Of a stretch of DNA of 64,000 bases, positions 34,966 to 44,570 are shown piece by piece. Both the position numbers and the translations under genes were made by a program. The notes below the pieces were generated by a model that searched no databases, was not told the origin of the DNA, and was given only the letters and a program-made list of their open reading frames with translations. How positions within the stretch are numbered: the first letter of the stretch is position 1; every line of letters starts with the position of its first letter. The stretch is from Sphingobacterium psychroaquaticum (GTDB lineage Bacteria; Bacteroidota; Bacteroidia; Sphingobacteriales; Sphingobacteriaceae): assembly GCF_900177625.1 (NCBI RefSeq), contig NZ_FXAU01000001.1, positions 984,644 to 1,048,643 of the forward strand. Reading direction: 5' to 3'.

Positions 34966-35788
34966 ATTTATTGCGCGACCATTCACTCCATGAACCGATG
35001 TATAACTGCGGCAGTTCAAAACCGGCAATTTCCAGGGCCAATAAAGTCTGGCATGCACTTACGCCAGAACCACAATGTACCACCTTTTTATCTGTAGCGC
35101 GATCATTTACGTATGGACCATAAAGCTCCTTCAACTCTTTTGTTGATTTAAATAAGCCCTTTTCATTGGTGTTATTTGCGAGTGGGATGTTAATCGCAGA
35201 AGGGATATGTCCCGCGATCAGATCAATCGGTTCCTCTATTCCTTCATACCGATGTGCTTCACGGACATCGATAATAAGACTATCTGTATCGGTTGTCAAG
35301 AGCTCAACCTCTTGCATGTTAATGGTTGGTAAAAGCCAGTTATGAGGTACTGGATACGGCTCTTTAGCTGGAGAAACGGGGGGCAATACTCCCGTTTGGA
35401 GCGGATAACCAGACGCTTTAGCCGCTTGAAAACCGCCATCAAGTACTTGGATACTTGGGTGACCAATCGCGCGCATCATCCACCAAAATCGAGAGGCAGC
35501 ATTAGCACCACTTAATCTATCATAAACAATTACACGAGATTGTTTTGTAATGCCCAGTTGAGTAAGGAGATGCCCAAAGTCTAAGATGCTTGGTAGTGGA
35601 TGCCTACCGCCTAGTTTAGGGTCGTCAACAGCTGATAATTGGGAGTCTAAGTCGACAAAAATAGCCTTTTCGAGATGCTCCTCTTGGTATCGTTGGTAGG
35701 TGTTTGCTCCGCCCGTAGCGTCAATAATTATAACATCATCTTGATGGCGGATGGCCATCAAGTCCTGCGTACTAATAATTGTATTCAT
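34964..35788 (-). CDS. 3-mercaptopyruvate/thiosulfate sulfurtransferase
   Basis: Two-domain rhodanese, 274 residues. The inactive N-terminal domain has VIVYDRLSGANAASRFWWMM, and the active C-terminal domain carries the catalytic loop CGSGVSA with GH-P-A-N-P upstream. The loop CGSGV[TS]A is characteristic of mercaptopyruvate sulfurtransferases; rhodaneses proper carry CRKGVT. It moves sulfane sulfur from a donor to thiol or cyanide acceptors. Convergent with the importer operon, it extends the sulfur theme of the region but belongs to a separate unit. Confidence 0.9.
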   Translation of the reverse strand: MNTIISTQDLMAIRHQDDVIIIDATGGANTYQRYQEEHLEKAIFVDLDSQLSAVDDPKLGGRHPLPSILDFGHLLTQLGITKQSRVIVYDRLSGANAASRFWWMMRAIGHPSIQVLDGGFQAAKASGYPLQTGVLPPVSPAKEPYPVPHNWLLPTINMQEVELLTTDTDSLIIDVREAHRYEGIEEPIDLIAGHIPSAINIPLANNTNEKGLFKSTKELKELYGPYVNDRATDKKVVHCGSGVSACQTLLALEIAGFELPQLYIGSWSEWSRNK

Positions 35789-35812
35789 CTATAGATAGAA
35801 GTTCAAATAAGA

Positions 35813-36232
35813 TTAACGCCCGCGTTTAAATAATAAGTAATCTAGGCTGTATTTACCTGGACCTAAAGTGAGTATAGCTACATATCCGATAAGAAAAGCT
35901 GACGCAAGTTCATATTCACCAAAAATAACCCAGTTATGAACCGATAGTGCGACCAACATCGTGACAATCAAAGGTATGGAAGCCAGCCGCGTAAATAATC
36001 CTAATACCAACAAAATAGAGCAAAAGAACTCCGCAAAAACAGCTAAAGAAAGCGAAAGTGTGCTTCCTAACCCCATAAAGTCTGGAAATTGCGATTTCAA
36101 CGTTTGAAAGCCAACCAACTTTGCATAACCATGTTTGGGTATCATCAGGATACCAAAGCCTAGACGCAAGAACAAGGCCGCTAAATTACTTGCAGAACTA
36201 CCTTTTTTAACAGAAAAAAAGAAATTTTTCAT
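35813..36232 (-). CDS. DoxX family membrane protein
   Basis: A 139-residue inner-membrane protein with four hydrophobic helices in DoxX order: LFLRLGFGILMIPKHGYAKL, LSLSLAVFAEFFCSILLVLG, IPLIVTMLVALSVHNW and a final helix. ATG 36232 is preferred over a TTG at 36268, which adds 12 residues. DoxX relatives take part in thiosulfate/quinone or thiol redox chemistry in some organisms, but the function here is open. It precedes the sulfurtransferase by 24 bases on the same strand, so the two may be cotranscribed. Confidence 0.85.
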   Translation of the reverse strand: MKNFFFSVKKGSSASNLAALFLRLGFGILMIPKHGYAKLVGFQTLKSQFPDFMGLGSTLSLSLAVFAEFFCSILLVLGLFTRLASIPLIVTMLVALSVHNWVIFGEYELASAFLIGYVAILTLGPGKYSLDYLLFKRGR

Positions 36233-36280
36233 AGTATAAATGGTGGATAATAAAATGAAATTTGACAAAAGCTAATATAT

Positions 36281-36310
36281 AAAAAAAACGGAAGGTTTTG
36301 CTTCCGTTTT
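36281..36310 (-). terminator. terminator after dps
   Basis: AAAACGGAAG (36285-36294) pairs with CTTCCGTTTT (36301-36310). On the minus strand the stem is followed by eight Ts, 23 bases past the dps stop. Confidence 0.85.
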
Positions 36311-36332
36311 TATGAGTTTCTACTGTGTAGCC

Positions 36333-36806
36333 TTATTTGGTATGGGCGCGCAACATCCAAGCAGTCTTTTCATATCCTGCCATCAGACCGACCAAGAAAT
36401 CTTCCGTACCAGCATCTTTGTGTTTATCTCCAACAGTCTCAATTTGGCTCCTGATATAGATGATAATGGACTCAAAGTCTTCTAAAAGTTCCTTGATATA
36501 GCCTTGACTATCATTTTTCTTATAACGCATCTCCGTAAGTTGTGTCAAAGCTAAGAATTCTTTCATTGTGCCTGCCGCATAATGTCCTATAGCACGAATA
36601 CGTTCCGCAATATCATCGATCGACGTGCTAATTTCATTGTAAATATTTTCAAAGAAAAGATGTTGGGCATGGAAGTCCGGTCCTTCTATATTCCAATGTG
36701 CATTTCGAAGTTTAATGTATAGAACATGTTCATCTGCCAACAATTTGTTTAATATTACGGCCACAGCCTGTGTGTCATTCTCTTTAATACCAATACTTGT
36801 TTTCAT
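36333..36806 (-). CDS. dps: Dps-family ferritin-like protein
   Basis: A 157-residue four-helix protein forming a 12-subunit shell that oxidises and stores iron and shields DNA. The inter-subunit ferroxidase residues are present in AHWNIEGPDFHAQHLFFENIY and IDDIAERIR, the canonical HxxxxGxxFxxxHxxfexxyxxxxxxiDxxAER pattern. The N-terminus lacks a long lysine-rich tail. It starts 17 bases after the aldo/keto reductase stop, so the two probably share a transcript. Confidence 0.93.
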   Translation of the reverse strand: MKTSIGIKENDTQAVAVILNKLLADEHVLYIKLRNAHWNIEGPDFHAQHLFFENIYNEISTSIDDIAERIRAIGHYAAGTMKEFLALTQLTEMRYKKNDSQGYIKELLEDFESIIIYIRSQIETVGDKHKDAGTEDFLVGLMAGYEKTAWMLRAHTK

Positions 36807-36823
36807 AATAAAATTGTTTTAAA

Positions 36824-37789
36824 CTAATATTTACTTGCTTCATTTAATAAAACCAAAATTTCGCTATTTAGTTTTAGGTCAACAGCTTCTACGAACGGTT
36901 TTAGGTGCAATGTTTTGGTCGCACTTGCAATGGGTGCCGCTATAGTAGGTTGATGCAATAGCCATGCCAAGGCTACGGCCGAAGGACTGGTGTGCTGTAT
37001 TTCCGCTACGTGAGTAAGCGCCTTGATAATCCGCTCTCCCCTCGGGTTCCAATATTTACTTTTGACTCCTTCTCCGCGAGGAGACTTTGAAAAATCTGTT
37101 TCCCGTACATATTTTCCTGTCAGAAAGCCACTCGCTAGGGCGTAATATGGAATGACGGCGAGTTGATTTTCTTCAGCTATTTGCTGGTAATTCGATTCAA
37201 AGCCCGACCTGCTGTATAAATTGTATTCCGGTTGTAAAGAGATATAGCGTGGTAGACCGTGTACATCAGCAAGTGTCAACGATTCCGACAGCCTGGTTGG
37301 CGAAAGATTAGACGCTCCAATATAACGTACCTTTCCAGCTTTGACAAGATCCTCATACGCACGCAATGTCTCCTCCACGGGCGTCTCTTCTTGGTCAAAA
37401 TGCGTTTGATAAACATCAATTACATCTGTCTGTAAGCGCTTTAGGGATAATTCTACTTGTTCGTGGATATGCTTCGCTGTCGTATTAGGTGTTGGACTAC
37501 CAGCGAATGCGCCGCCCACTTTCGTCATCAGCACAATCTTATCACGATTACCTCGGTCTTTTAGCCATCGTCCAATGATAGTTTCAGATTCCCCTCCTGT
37601 ATTTCCTGGAACCCAATACGAATATTGATTGGCCGTGTCTATCGCATTGAATCCATAGTCAACAAAGGCATCCAAAATCTCAAACGACTCGTGCTCATTT
37701 AAGGTCCAACCAAAAACATTTCCTCCAAAAACAAGCGGCGCAATGGTTAAATCAGTACTTCCTAATCTTCGTTTTTCCATCTTAATCAT
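36824..37789 (-). CDS. aldo/keto reductase
   Basis: A 321-residue NADPH-dependent TIM-barrel oxidoreductase. Motifs: GFNAIDTANQYSYW (catalytic Asp and Tyr), the lysine in VLMTKVGG, DVYQTHFDQEETPVEETL with catalytic His, and IGASNLSP. It resembles the YajO/Tas-like group; the physiological substrate is unknown. Two possible starts, ATG 37789 and 37780, differ by three residues. Upstream of dps, which suggests a link to oxidative stress, though this is only context. Confidence 0.9.
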   Translation of the reverse strand: MIKMEKRRLGSTDLTIAPLVFGGNVFGWTLNEHESFEILDAFVDYGFNAIDTANQYSYWVPGNTGGESETIIGRWLKDRGNRDKIVLMTKVGGAFAGSPTPNTTAKHIHEQVELSLKRLQTDVIDVYQTHFDQEETPVEETLRAYEDLVKAGKVRYIGASNLSPTRLSESLTLADVHGLPRYISLQPEYNLYSRSGFESNYQQIAEENQLAVIPYYALASGFLTGKYVRETDFSKSPRGEGVKSKYWNPRGERIIKALTHVAEIQHTSPSAVALAWLLHQPTIAAPIASATKTLHLKPFVEAVDLKLNSEILVLLNEASKY

Positions 37790-37869
37790 GTTAAAGTTAA
37801 CGATAACAAGTTACGGCTTTATCGTTTGAAGACATCCATTTTAATGTCACAAATAAAGATTCAACTTCG

Positions 37870-38583
37870 TTATCGACCACGACCAAATAACAACTGTAGG
37901 TACACATTGTTTATGCGGTCGCTTGGTGCATCATAGACATGGGCATTCTCTACAGACCACCGATTGGATCGTAGACCGTACCGATAACCGAGACGGATAA
38001 AGGGATAGATGCGGTCGTTTTTTATGCGCTTTAAACCTAGTGCGAAGTCCAATGCTGTACCGCGGTTATTTAATTTCACCTGATTCGATCGTGTTTCCAT
38101 AAAGTCCAGAAAGTTACCTTCACCACCATCTTTTACCATATATGTTGAAAACCTTTGATACCCAATACCTATTTCGGGACTAATGATAAAACTACGGTGC
38201 TGAATCTTATTGGTTGATATATACGCTCTCCGATAACTTTGCAAACTATTCCGTTGCGCAAATCCCCCTCGATTCCCGCCTGATAAGGAGATGCCGATTA
38301 TGATCGGATTAAAGTTGTAGGCGACGCCAAGCCCGATATGAAATAACCTGAAGTTTGGAGATTCCATATCGTTTGCACGGAGGTACCCTTTTAACGTCGA
38401 AAATCGGTTGAGTTCACCACCAACGGAAGAGGTGATTTCAAAAGGGAGACGAGGTTTGTTGTTTTCCTTTTTTTGGCCAGAAGCGGCTAGGTTCGAGAAT
38501 AAAAGCAATGCAATGTATATAGTGCATTGATTAATATAGGTGAATGTGTTCTTTGGTCTTTTGTTCGATCTTTTGTCAAGCAT
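37870..38583 (-). CDS. secreted beta-barrel-like protein (PorT/outer-membrane type)
   Basis: A 237-residue protein with an N-terminal hydrophobic segment (about 22-36, IYIALLLFSNLAASG) preceded by a long basic start. Alternating strands follow, such as FEITSSVGGELNRFST, LFHIGLGVAYNFNPIIIGISLSG and FALGLKRIKNDRIYPFIRLGYRYGL, ending in LQLLFGRGR. This is the look of small Bacteroidota outer-membrane barrels, but I cannot assign a family. A TATTTTTG box lies at 38653-38660 on the minus strand, giving a leader of about 65 bases. Confidence 0.65.
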   Translation of the reverse strand: MLDKRSNKRPKNTFTYINQCTIYIALLLFSNLAASGQKKENNKPRLPFEITSSVGGELNRFSTLKGYLRANDMESPNFRLFHIGLGVAYNFNPIIIGISLSGGNRGGFAQRNSLQSYRRAYISTNKIQHRSFIISPEIGIGYQRFSTYMVKDGGEGNFLDFMETRSNQVKLNNRGTALDFALGLKRIKNDRIYPFIRLGYRYGLRSNRWSVENAHVYDAPSDRINNVYLQLLFGRGR

Positions 38584-38652
38584 AGTGGATAGTTTAATGG
38601 AAGGTTACACGAATTCATCGTTGTAATTTTCTTTTAAAATCCACAGAAACTA

Positions 38653-38660
38653 CAAAAATA
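38653..38660 (-). promoter_or_regulatory. -7 element of the barrel protein gene
   Basis: TATTTTTG on the minus strand, 70 bases before the ATG at 38583. Confidence 0.4.
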
Positions 38661-38812
38661 CAGTGGCTTACAAAAAATATTTCGACGAACGATGGTATTA
38701 ACATGGCAAAGGCTTTTTTTACTACGATGAAATATTTAAGGGGGCTGTCTTTACTAAAAATGGCAATTTCCGCCTATAGATCAGGAGAAGGTAGAATAAT
38801 TATTATTCTTCG

Positions 38813-38820
38813 TACTTTTG
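38813..38820 (+). promoter_or_regulatory. -7 element of the RluA-like gene
   Basis: TACTTTTG predicts a start near 38825, 22 bases before the ATG at 38847. This supports the shorter start of the gene, since the frame from 38703 would read through the promoter. Confidence 0.55.
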
Positions 38821-38846
38821 TCTCCACAAAAAATGGATACAGTATT

Positions 38847-40532
38847 ATGGGGGCAGGATTACCGACTTTTTTTCATTCTTTTCAAGCCGATATTTCAGAA
38901 ATTGGGAAGGCAGAACGCTTTAATTTCCCTTTCTTTTATGAGCCCGATGCATTAAGTCGATTGGCGGCCGCGGAACTCCAGACATACCTCGAGCAGCAGG
39001 AAGATTTTGTACATAATTTCGGACTTACACCGATGGAGGGCACACCGATCGGCAAAATGTTCGGTGTCCTGGTCGTCGCGACCAGTGATGGAGCATTAGG
39101 TTATCTAGCAGCCTGCTCTGGTAAACTGGCTGGTCGAAATACACATACCCATTTTGTCCCCCCCGTATTCGATATGCTAACAAAAGATAGTTTCTTTCTG
39201 CAGGAAGAAGAAACTATTAATGCCTTGAATTTTCAAATAGCAACGTTGGAATCGGCGGCCGTATTACCTAACAGTAAGATTGAATTGGAGCAGTTGACTA
39301 TAGAAAGTGAGCTGGCATTAAAGCGTAGCCGTGAGGCGATGAAGGTCGCGAAGTCAAAGCGTAAAGAAACTAGGGAACAAGTTTTAGGAACAATAAGCGA
39401 CGAAGCTTATGCACTGCTTATCGAAGACCTCATTAAACAAAGTTATAGAGATCAACATGAGCATGCCGTTTTAAAGGAAACCTGGAAGAATAGCCTTCAT
39501 GCGTTACAGGCAAAAATAGAAAACTTGCAAGCGGAGATCGATGCATTAAAACAGCAACGCAAAGACAAATCGGCTAAGCTACAAGCACGTTTGTTCGATG
39601 AATACCAATTCTTAAATGGATATGGAACGAATAAAAGTTTATTGCAGATCTTTAAAGAGGCGGGAAATATCATTCCTCCGGCCGGTGCAGGAGAATGTGC
39701 TGCGCCTAAGCTTTTGCAGTATGCTTTTGCCCACCAACTTCAACCTATTTCGATTGCTGAATTTTGGTGGGGAAGTTCACCGGCGTCGGCCGTTCGAACA
39801 CACAAGAGCTTCTACCCTGCCTGTAAAAGTAAATGTGAGCCAATTTTGACACATATGTTAGCGGGCATCGATGTGGATCCGAATCCTTTATTGGATAACC
39901 CTGCATTAGACAAGGAACTTCCGATTATTTATGAAGATGAAGCCATCATCGTGGTGAACAAACCCAATGAATTCCTGTCGGTTCCAGGAATACATATTCA
40001 AGATTCTGTCTACACACGGATTCTTGCTCGAAATCCCACCATTGAAGGACCCGTTATCATACATCGTCTAGATATGTCAACATCAGGTATCTTGGTCTTG
40101 GCAAAAACGAAGTTTGCGCATCATTATATCCAGCAGCAGTTTATAAAACATACGATCGAAAAAAGGTACACGGCTCTATTGGATGGTGTCGTGACAAACC
40201 CAATGGGGGAAATCAAACTTCCTCTTCGTGTGGATCTCGATGACCGTCCGCGTCAGCTGGTGTGCTATGAGTATGGTAAAGAGGTACATACCAGCTATCG
40301 TGTAGTTGGCATAGAGCAACACAAGACACGGATTCATTTTTTTCCGCACACAGGCCGTACACATCAGCTCAGAGTACACGCAGCACATAGCTTAGGTCTT
40401 AATTGCCCAATTTTAGGTGATGATTTGTATGGAAAGCGAGCTGATAGACTACATTTACACGCGGGTTATATAAAGTTTGTACATCCACTCACGAACCAAG
40501 AAGTCACGTTTAACGTTCCTGACCCATTTTAA
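38847..40532 (+). CDS. RluA-type pseudouridine synthase with long N-terminal extension
   Basis: Isomerises uridines in rRNA or tRNA. From ATG 38847 the protein has 561 residues. The C-terminal ~210 residues are the RluA domain with catalytic Asp in HRLDMSTSG and the HTGRTHQLRVH motif. The N-terminal ~350 residues include a KFGVLVV-like domain, a lysine/glutamate coiled coil (about 160-255) and a cysteine-bearing AGAGECAAPKLLQYAF...EFWWG segment, as in the long RluA subgroup. The target base cannot be predicted. A frame from 38703 adds 48 residues but spans the predicted promoter. Confidence 0.88.
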   Translation: MGAGLPTFFHSFQADISEIGKAERFNFPFFYEPDALSRLAAAELQTYLEQQEDFVHNFGLTPMEGTPIGKMFGVLVVATSDGALGYLAACSGKLAGRNTHTHFVPPVFDMLTKDSFFLQEEETINALNFQIATLESAAVLPNSKIELEQLTIESELALKRSREAMKVAKSKRKETREQVLGTISDEAYALLIEDLIKQSYRDQHEHAVLKETWKNSLHALQAKIENLQAEIDALKQQRKDKSAKLQARLFDEYQFLNGYGTNKSLLQIFKEAGNIIPPAGAGECAAPKLLQYAFAHQLQPISIAEFWWGSSPASAVRTHKSFYPACKSKCEPILTHMLAGIDVDPNPLLDNPALDKELPIIYEDEAIIVVNKPNEFLSVPGIHIQDSVYTRILARNPTIEGPVIIHRLDMSTSGILVLAKTKFAHHYIQQQFIKHTIEKRYTALLDGVVTNPMGEIKLPLRVDLDDRPRQLVCYEYGKEVHTSYRVVGIEQHKTRIHFFPHTGRTHQLRVHAAHSLGLNCPILGDDLYGKRADRLHLHAGYIKFVHPLTNQEVTFNVPDPF

Positions 40533-40699
40533 TTTTCTTTTCGTCTCTAGAAAAATCAAGAAAAAGTCACATTCCAAAATTAGCTTTGTGTAGGGTTTCT
40601 TTTCTTTTTAAACTATGTGTACATTTGTTCGACTTTTTAAAAGATTAACTTTTTAGGTTTAAAAGTCAGTATGATTGTTTTTGGTTAAAACATTACGCT

Positions 40700-43282
40700 A
40701 TGTCAAAGCATTACTACATCAAATTAACGACACAATTAGGGATAACTTTTGTTTTTCTCCTGCTGTCTCATATAGCATTTGCACAGTCTATTTTCTTGAA
40801 AGGAAAGGTTATGGATGTGACCAATAAGCAACCGATTGGTTATGCCACGGTAGCTGTTATCGGGGGAACGAGTGCGGCCTCTACGGATGATAATGGTAAT
40901 TTTTCCTTGAAGGTAGATCCGCGTTTTTCTAAAATTCGTTTCTCTTATGTCGGCTATGAATCGCAGGACCTAAGTATTACATCTGACCAGTATCAAGAAA
41001 TGAACGTTTATCTTGTGCCTGAAGAAAACACCATTGAGACCATTACGGTGAAGTCTCCAAGACGGTCAAAATATTCCAATAAAAATAACCCAGCCGTTGA
41101 ATTGATTCGTAAGGTTATCGAGCATAAGGATGAAAACCGAATTGAAGCGTACGACTACGCGGAGTACCAACAATATGAAAAAATATCGTTGGGTTTAAGC
41201 AACTTGTCAGAAAAGTTTAAGAATCGTAAGATTTTTAAAAATTATCAATTCCTATTTGAGAAAGAAGATGCTGAAGAAGGGGCTGCTTCAGGTAGCTATA
41301 CCCTACCAGCGTATATCGAAGAACGTCTTTCACAGTTTTATACCCGTAAAAAACCGAATACAACAAAACAGCTGATAAAAGCGGAACAAAAGGCACAATT
41401 CGACCCTAAGTTTGTCGATAACAGTGGCTTGAGTGCCTACTTTAACAAGTTGTATCAGGATATTGATATTTACGAGAGTAATATTGAGTTGGTAACGAAT
41501 CAGTTTTTAAGCCCTATCGCGGGCTCCTCACCTACTTTTTACCGTTTTTATATCACGGATACGATCAAAACGGAGCAACCTTACTTGGTTGAACTTAGTT
41601 TTTTTCCACGCAATAAAGCAGATCTCCTGTTTCAGGGAAAGCTATATATTACGCTGGACGGTAAGTATGCCGTTAAGAAGGCTGAGCTAAGTGTATCGGA
41701 TGATATCAATTTAAACTTTGTTCGTGATTTGGATGTGAAGTTGGATTTTCAACAGGACCTTAATAACCGTTATTATTTACGAACAAGTTCATTAGGCTTA
41801 GATTTTTCGTTGACAGACAAAGGTACAGGTATTAAAGGTAACCGAACAGTCACCTTTGAAGACTTTAAAACAGGTGTTGCACGCCCTGATAGTATCTATA
41901 AAGGCCCTTCGGTCGTTCGTGTTTATGAACAGACAGAAGGAACTCAAACCAGTGAGTTTTGGTCTGCTAATCGCCCTGTTCCTCTGGCAAAGACTGAGCT
42001 TAATATCTACAAAAATATTGATACCCTCCAGTTGATGACTTCGTTTCAACGCTTTATGGATATCAGTGCTTTGCTCCTGTCAGGTTATAAGCAATTAGGA
42101 CCGTTTGAGTTGGGGCCCGTAAATACATTTTACAGTTTTAACCCTGTCGAAGGTTTTCGTCTACGCGTTGGAGGACGTACAACAGACCGTCTGAGCAAAC
42201 GTTTCTATGCAGAAGGATATGGAGCTTATGGTTTCAAAGATGAGAAGTGGAAGTACTTCTTAAGTGGTACCTATTCCTTGAATAATAAATCTGTGTATAC
42301 GTTTCCACAGCATTATTTACGTGCATCGTTTATGCGTGATACCAAAATTCCGGGACAGAATCTCGAATTTGTGCAAGAAGACAACTTCTTATTATCCTTT
42401 AAGCGTGGTGAGAACGAACGGTATTTGTATAATGATATTTACCGTTTAGAATATAAACGTGAATTCCAGAACAATTTCTCCTATACCTTGGGGATTTCCA
42501 AATGGAAACAGCAACCTGCGGGAATTCTAACGTACCAAATGTTGGATGAAAATGGTAATAATAAATTGTTTAATGAGTTGAACACGACGGAGGTATCACT
42601 GAGCCTGCGGTATGCTCCACATGAGGAGTTTTATCAAGGGAAGTTATATCGGACACCGATTTACAATAAGTATCCTATTTTCTACATGAATTATGTGGGA
42701 GGCATTAAAGGGATACTTGATGGGGAATACGACTACCACAACTTTACACTAGGTGCTGATAAACGTTTTTACTTCTCGCAACTTGGATTTGCAGATGTAA
42801 ATATCGAAGGTAACTATATTGCCGGAAGTAATATTCCTTTTCCGTTCTTAAATATTCATCGTGCGAATCAGACCTATGCGTACCAGCTGCGGTCCTATAA
42901 CTTGATGAACTTCTTGGAGTTTGTAAGTGATCATTCTGTGGCAGCAAACGTGCAATACTATATGAATGGTTTCTTGCTGAATAAGATGCCTTTGATCAAA
43001 AAATTAAAATGGCGAGAGGTATTTAGTGTAAAAGCGATATATGGTGGATTGCGTAACGAAAACAATCCGGTATATAACGACAAGGTGTTCCAGTTCCAAG
43101 AGAATGCGGACCACGAAAAAATCACATATGGTTTCGGTAGCAAGCCTTATGTAGAAGCTAGTGTAGGTTTAACAAACGTGTTTAAGATATTACGTGTTGA
43201 CTATGTACGTCGTCTGAATTATTTAGATCAGCCAGACGCACCAAAACACGGTATTCGCGCGCGTATACGCTTTGACTTCTAA
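40700..43282 (+). CDS. DUF5686 outer-membrane protein with carboxypeptidase-regulatory-like domain
   Basis: An 860-residue exported protein. Signal peptide 1-28 (cut after AFA), then a CarboxypepD_reg-like beta-sandwich (FLKGKVMDVTNKQPIGYATV, about 31-115), then the DUF5686 region beginning at PAVELIRKVIEHKDENR, which ends in a beta-barrel-like half (for example YTLGISKWKQQPAG) with terminal HGIRARIRFDF. There is no plug domain or TonB box, so it is not a TonB receptor despite the N-terminal sandwich. Role unknown. A cytochrome c peroxidase gene follows after 5 bases and is probably cotranscribed. Confidence 0.88.
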   Translation: MSKHYYIKLTTQLGITFVFLLLSHIAFAQSIFLKGKVMDVTNKQPIGYATVAVIGGTSAASTDDNGNFSLKVDPRFSKIRFSYVGYESQDLSITSDQYQEMNVYLVPEENTIETITVKSPRRSKYSNKNNPAVELIRKVIEHKDENRIEAYDYAEYQQYEKISLGLSNLSEKFKNRKIFKNYQFLFEKEDAEEGAASGSYTLPAYIEERLSQFYTRKKPNTTKQLIKAEQKAQFDPKFVDNSGLSAYFNKLYQDIDIYESNIELVTNQFLSPIAGSSPTFYRFYITDTIKTEQPYLVELSFFPRNKADLLFQGKLYITLDGKYAVKKAELSVSDDINLNFVRDLDVKLDFQQDLNNRYYLRTSSLGLDFSLTDKGTGIKGNRTVTFEDFKTGVARPDSIYKGPSVVRVYEQTEGTQTSEFWSANRPVPLAKTELNIYKNIDTLQLMTSFQRFMDISALLLSGYKQLGPFELGPVNTFYSFNPVEGFRLRVGGRTTDRLSKRFYAEGYGAYGFKDEKWKYFLSGTYSLNNKSVYTFPQHYLRASFMRDTKIPGQNLEFVQEDNFLLSFKRGENERYLYNDIYRLEYKREFQNNFSYTLGISKWKQQPAGILTYQMLDENGNNKLFNELNTTEVSLSLRYAPHEEFYQGKLYRTPIYNKYPIFYMNYVGGIKGILDGEYDYHNFTLGADKRFYFSQLGFADVNIEGNYIAGSNIPFPFLNIHRANQTYAYQLRSYNLMNFLEFVSDHSVAANVQYYMNGFLLNKMPLIKKLKWREVFSVKAIYGGLRNENNPVYNDKVFQFQENADHEKITYGFGSKPYVEASVGLTNVFKILRVDYVRRLNYLDQPDAPKHGIRARIRFDF

Positions 43283-43287
43283 TTGTA

Positions 43288-44286
43288 ATGCAGCAAAAAC
43301 CGCAGACACAACGTTCTGGAAAGATTGTTATTCTCGTTATTATTGGTATCGTAATATTATTGTTGACGGGTCGTTTTTTTCTCTTAAAAAACGACCCGTC
43401 CATCAGGATACAAGCTCCCTCCCATTTTGGTGCGCCCCTAGATACGGGAAAGATTACGGTTCACGGTGCTTCCCTTGGACGTATATTATTCAATGATCCT
43501 ATATTATCGCGCCATCAAAAGACATCATGTGCTTCCTGTCATCAACAAGGTGCCGCTTATGCCGATCTGCAGAAAAGCAACAGCGTGGGTGATCTAGGAC
43601 ATAAGACATCACGCAATTCACCAGTCTTAACGAATCTGATCTGGAAGTCTTATTTCTTTCAGGACGGGAGAGCGACGACCTTAAAAGAAACAATATTAAA
43701 CGCGATTCGGGATACCAATGAGCTGAATAGTGATATCGACCTGATCCTCGATCGACTGAATAATCAGCATCTCTATCAGGAAAAATTTCAGCGCATTACG
43801 AAAAGAGAAAAAATCGAAGCATCAGACCTATTATCGGTTCTGTCACAATACCTACGAACCCTTAATTCATGGAATACAAGATACGATGAAATGATGCTGG
43901 GCAAAGCTTTCTTTTCGGGCGAAGAGCGCAAAGGTTGGACTATTTTTCAAGAACATTGTCAATCCTGCCATTCCGCACCTTTCTTTACCACGCAAACAGG
44001 GCATGTCGTTGCTGGATCCGGAGCGGATCTAGGTATGTATATTCATTCACATAAAGAAGAAGACCGATACCGTTTTATGTCGCCCACACTGCGCAACATC
44101 CAGTACTCCGCTCCGTATATGCATGACGGACGGTTTGATGATCTACGGGGGCTCCTTCGGTTTCATGGTGATCCAATCAATACGCCCGGTATGGGTAAAA
44201 AGCTAACGGATTCAGAAGTAAGCTCCGTTATCTCTTTTTTGAAGACACTTTCCGACAAAGCCTTTATTTCTACTAGTTCCTATTGA
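43288..44286 (+). CDS. di-haem cytochrome c peroxidase (CCP/MauG family)
   Basis: A 332-residue periplasmic enzyme, anchored by an N-terminal membrane helix (about 11-30) rather than a cleaved signal. Two c-type haem sites are visible: CASCH (near residue 82) and CQSCH (near 230). The LGRILFNDP start and SPTLRNIQYSAPYMHDG segment are typical of the family. It either reduces hydrogen peroxide with cytochrome c or oxidises a protein substrate as MauG does; sequence alone does not decide. Cotranscription with the DUF5686 gene is likely. Confidence 0.92.
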   Translation: MQQKPQTQRSGKIVILVIIGIVILLLTGRFFLLKNDPSIRIQAPSHFGAPLDTGKITVHGASLGRILFNDPILSRHQKTSCASCHQQGAAYADLQKSNSVGDLGHKTSRNSPVLTNLIWKSYFFQDGRATTLKETILNAIRDTNELNSDIDLILDRLNNQHLYQEKFQRITKREKIEASDLLSVLSQYLRTLNSWNTRYDEMMLGKAFFSGEERKGWTIFQEHCQSCHSAPFFTTQTGHVVAGSGADLGMYIHSHKEEDRYRFMSPTLRNIQYSAPYMHDGRFDDLRGLLRFHGDPINTPGMGKKLTDSEVSSVISFLKTLSDKAFISTSSY

Positions 44287-44570
44287 TAGTCAAAATTTAT
44301 GCTGCAGGTATGTGGGCACCAGCTGTTGGCTAGCTTGCTTGTACGCCTGGTTATCTTTTAGGTCCTTTCGGAATCGGAACATCTGAACCTAAGCGTACCT
44401 ACGGTAGTGACGCTCGAATTAGTACGTTAAAAATAGACTTAAACTAGCCACAATAAAGGTCCACTCCTGCTTTATCGTGGACAAAATTGCCTTCGTAAAA
44501 TCCATGAATTTTATTATTTTTACCTACTTTCAGTGCTAAATAGTAAAATACAAAAGAACCTTTGGGGTAA
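44287..44570. other. structured intergenic region upstream of parC
   Basis: No gene found. CCACAATAAAG near 44449-44459 can pair with CTTTATCGTGG near 44471-44481, and the overlapping GTCCAC/GTGGAC can form an alternative stem. Further upstream GTACGC and GCGTAC, and TTAGGT and ACCTAA, are inverted. An AT-rich segment with TATTTTTA near 44514 lies before the parC ATG. Confidence 0.35.

Noticed and set aside
38703-38846. 48-residue N-terminal extension of the RluA-like protein
   Set aside because: It spans a good TAnnTTTG promoter at 38813-38820 and has no match to the family.
40700-43282. TonB-dependent receptor
   Set aside because: The carboxypeptidase-regulatory-like N-terminus suggests it, but there is no plug domain; the DUF5686 pattern fits the rest.
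43372-43400. Hairpin GGGTCGTTTTTT...AAAAAACGACCC inside the cytochrome c peroxidase gene, with terminator-like look
   Set aside because: It lies within codons 29-37 of an intact reading frame; probably a coding coincidence, though premature termination cannot be excluded.
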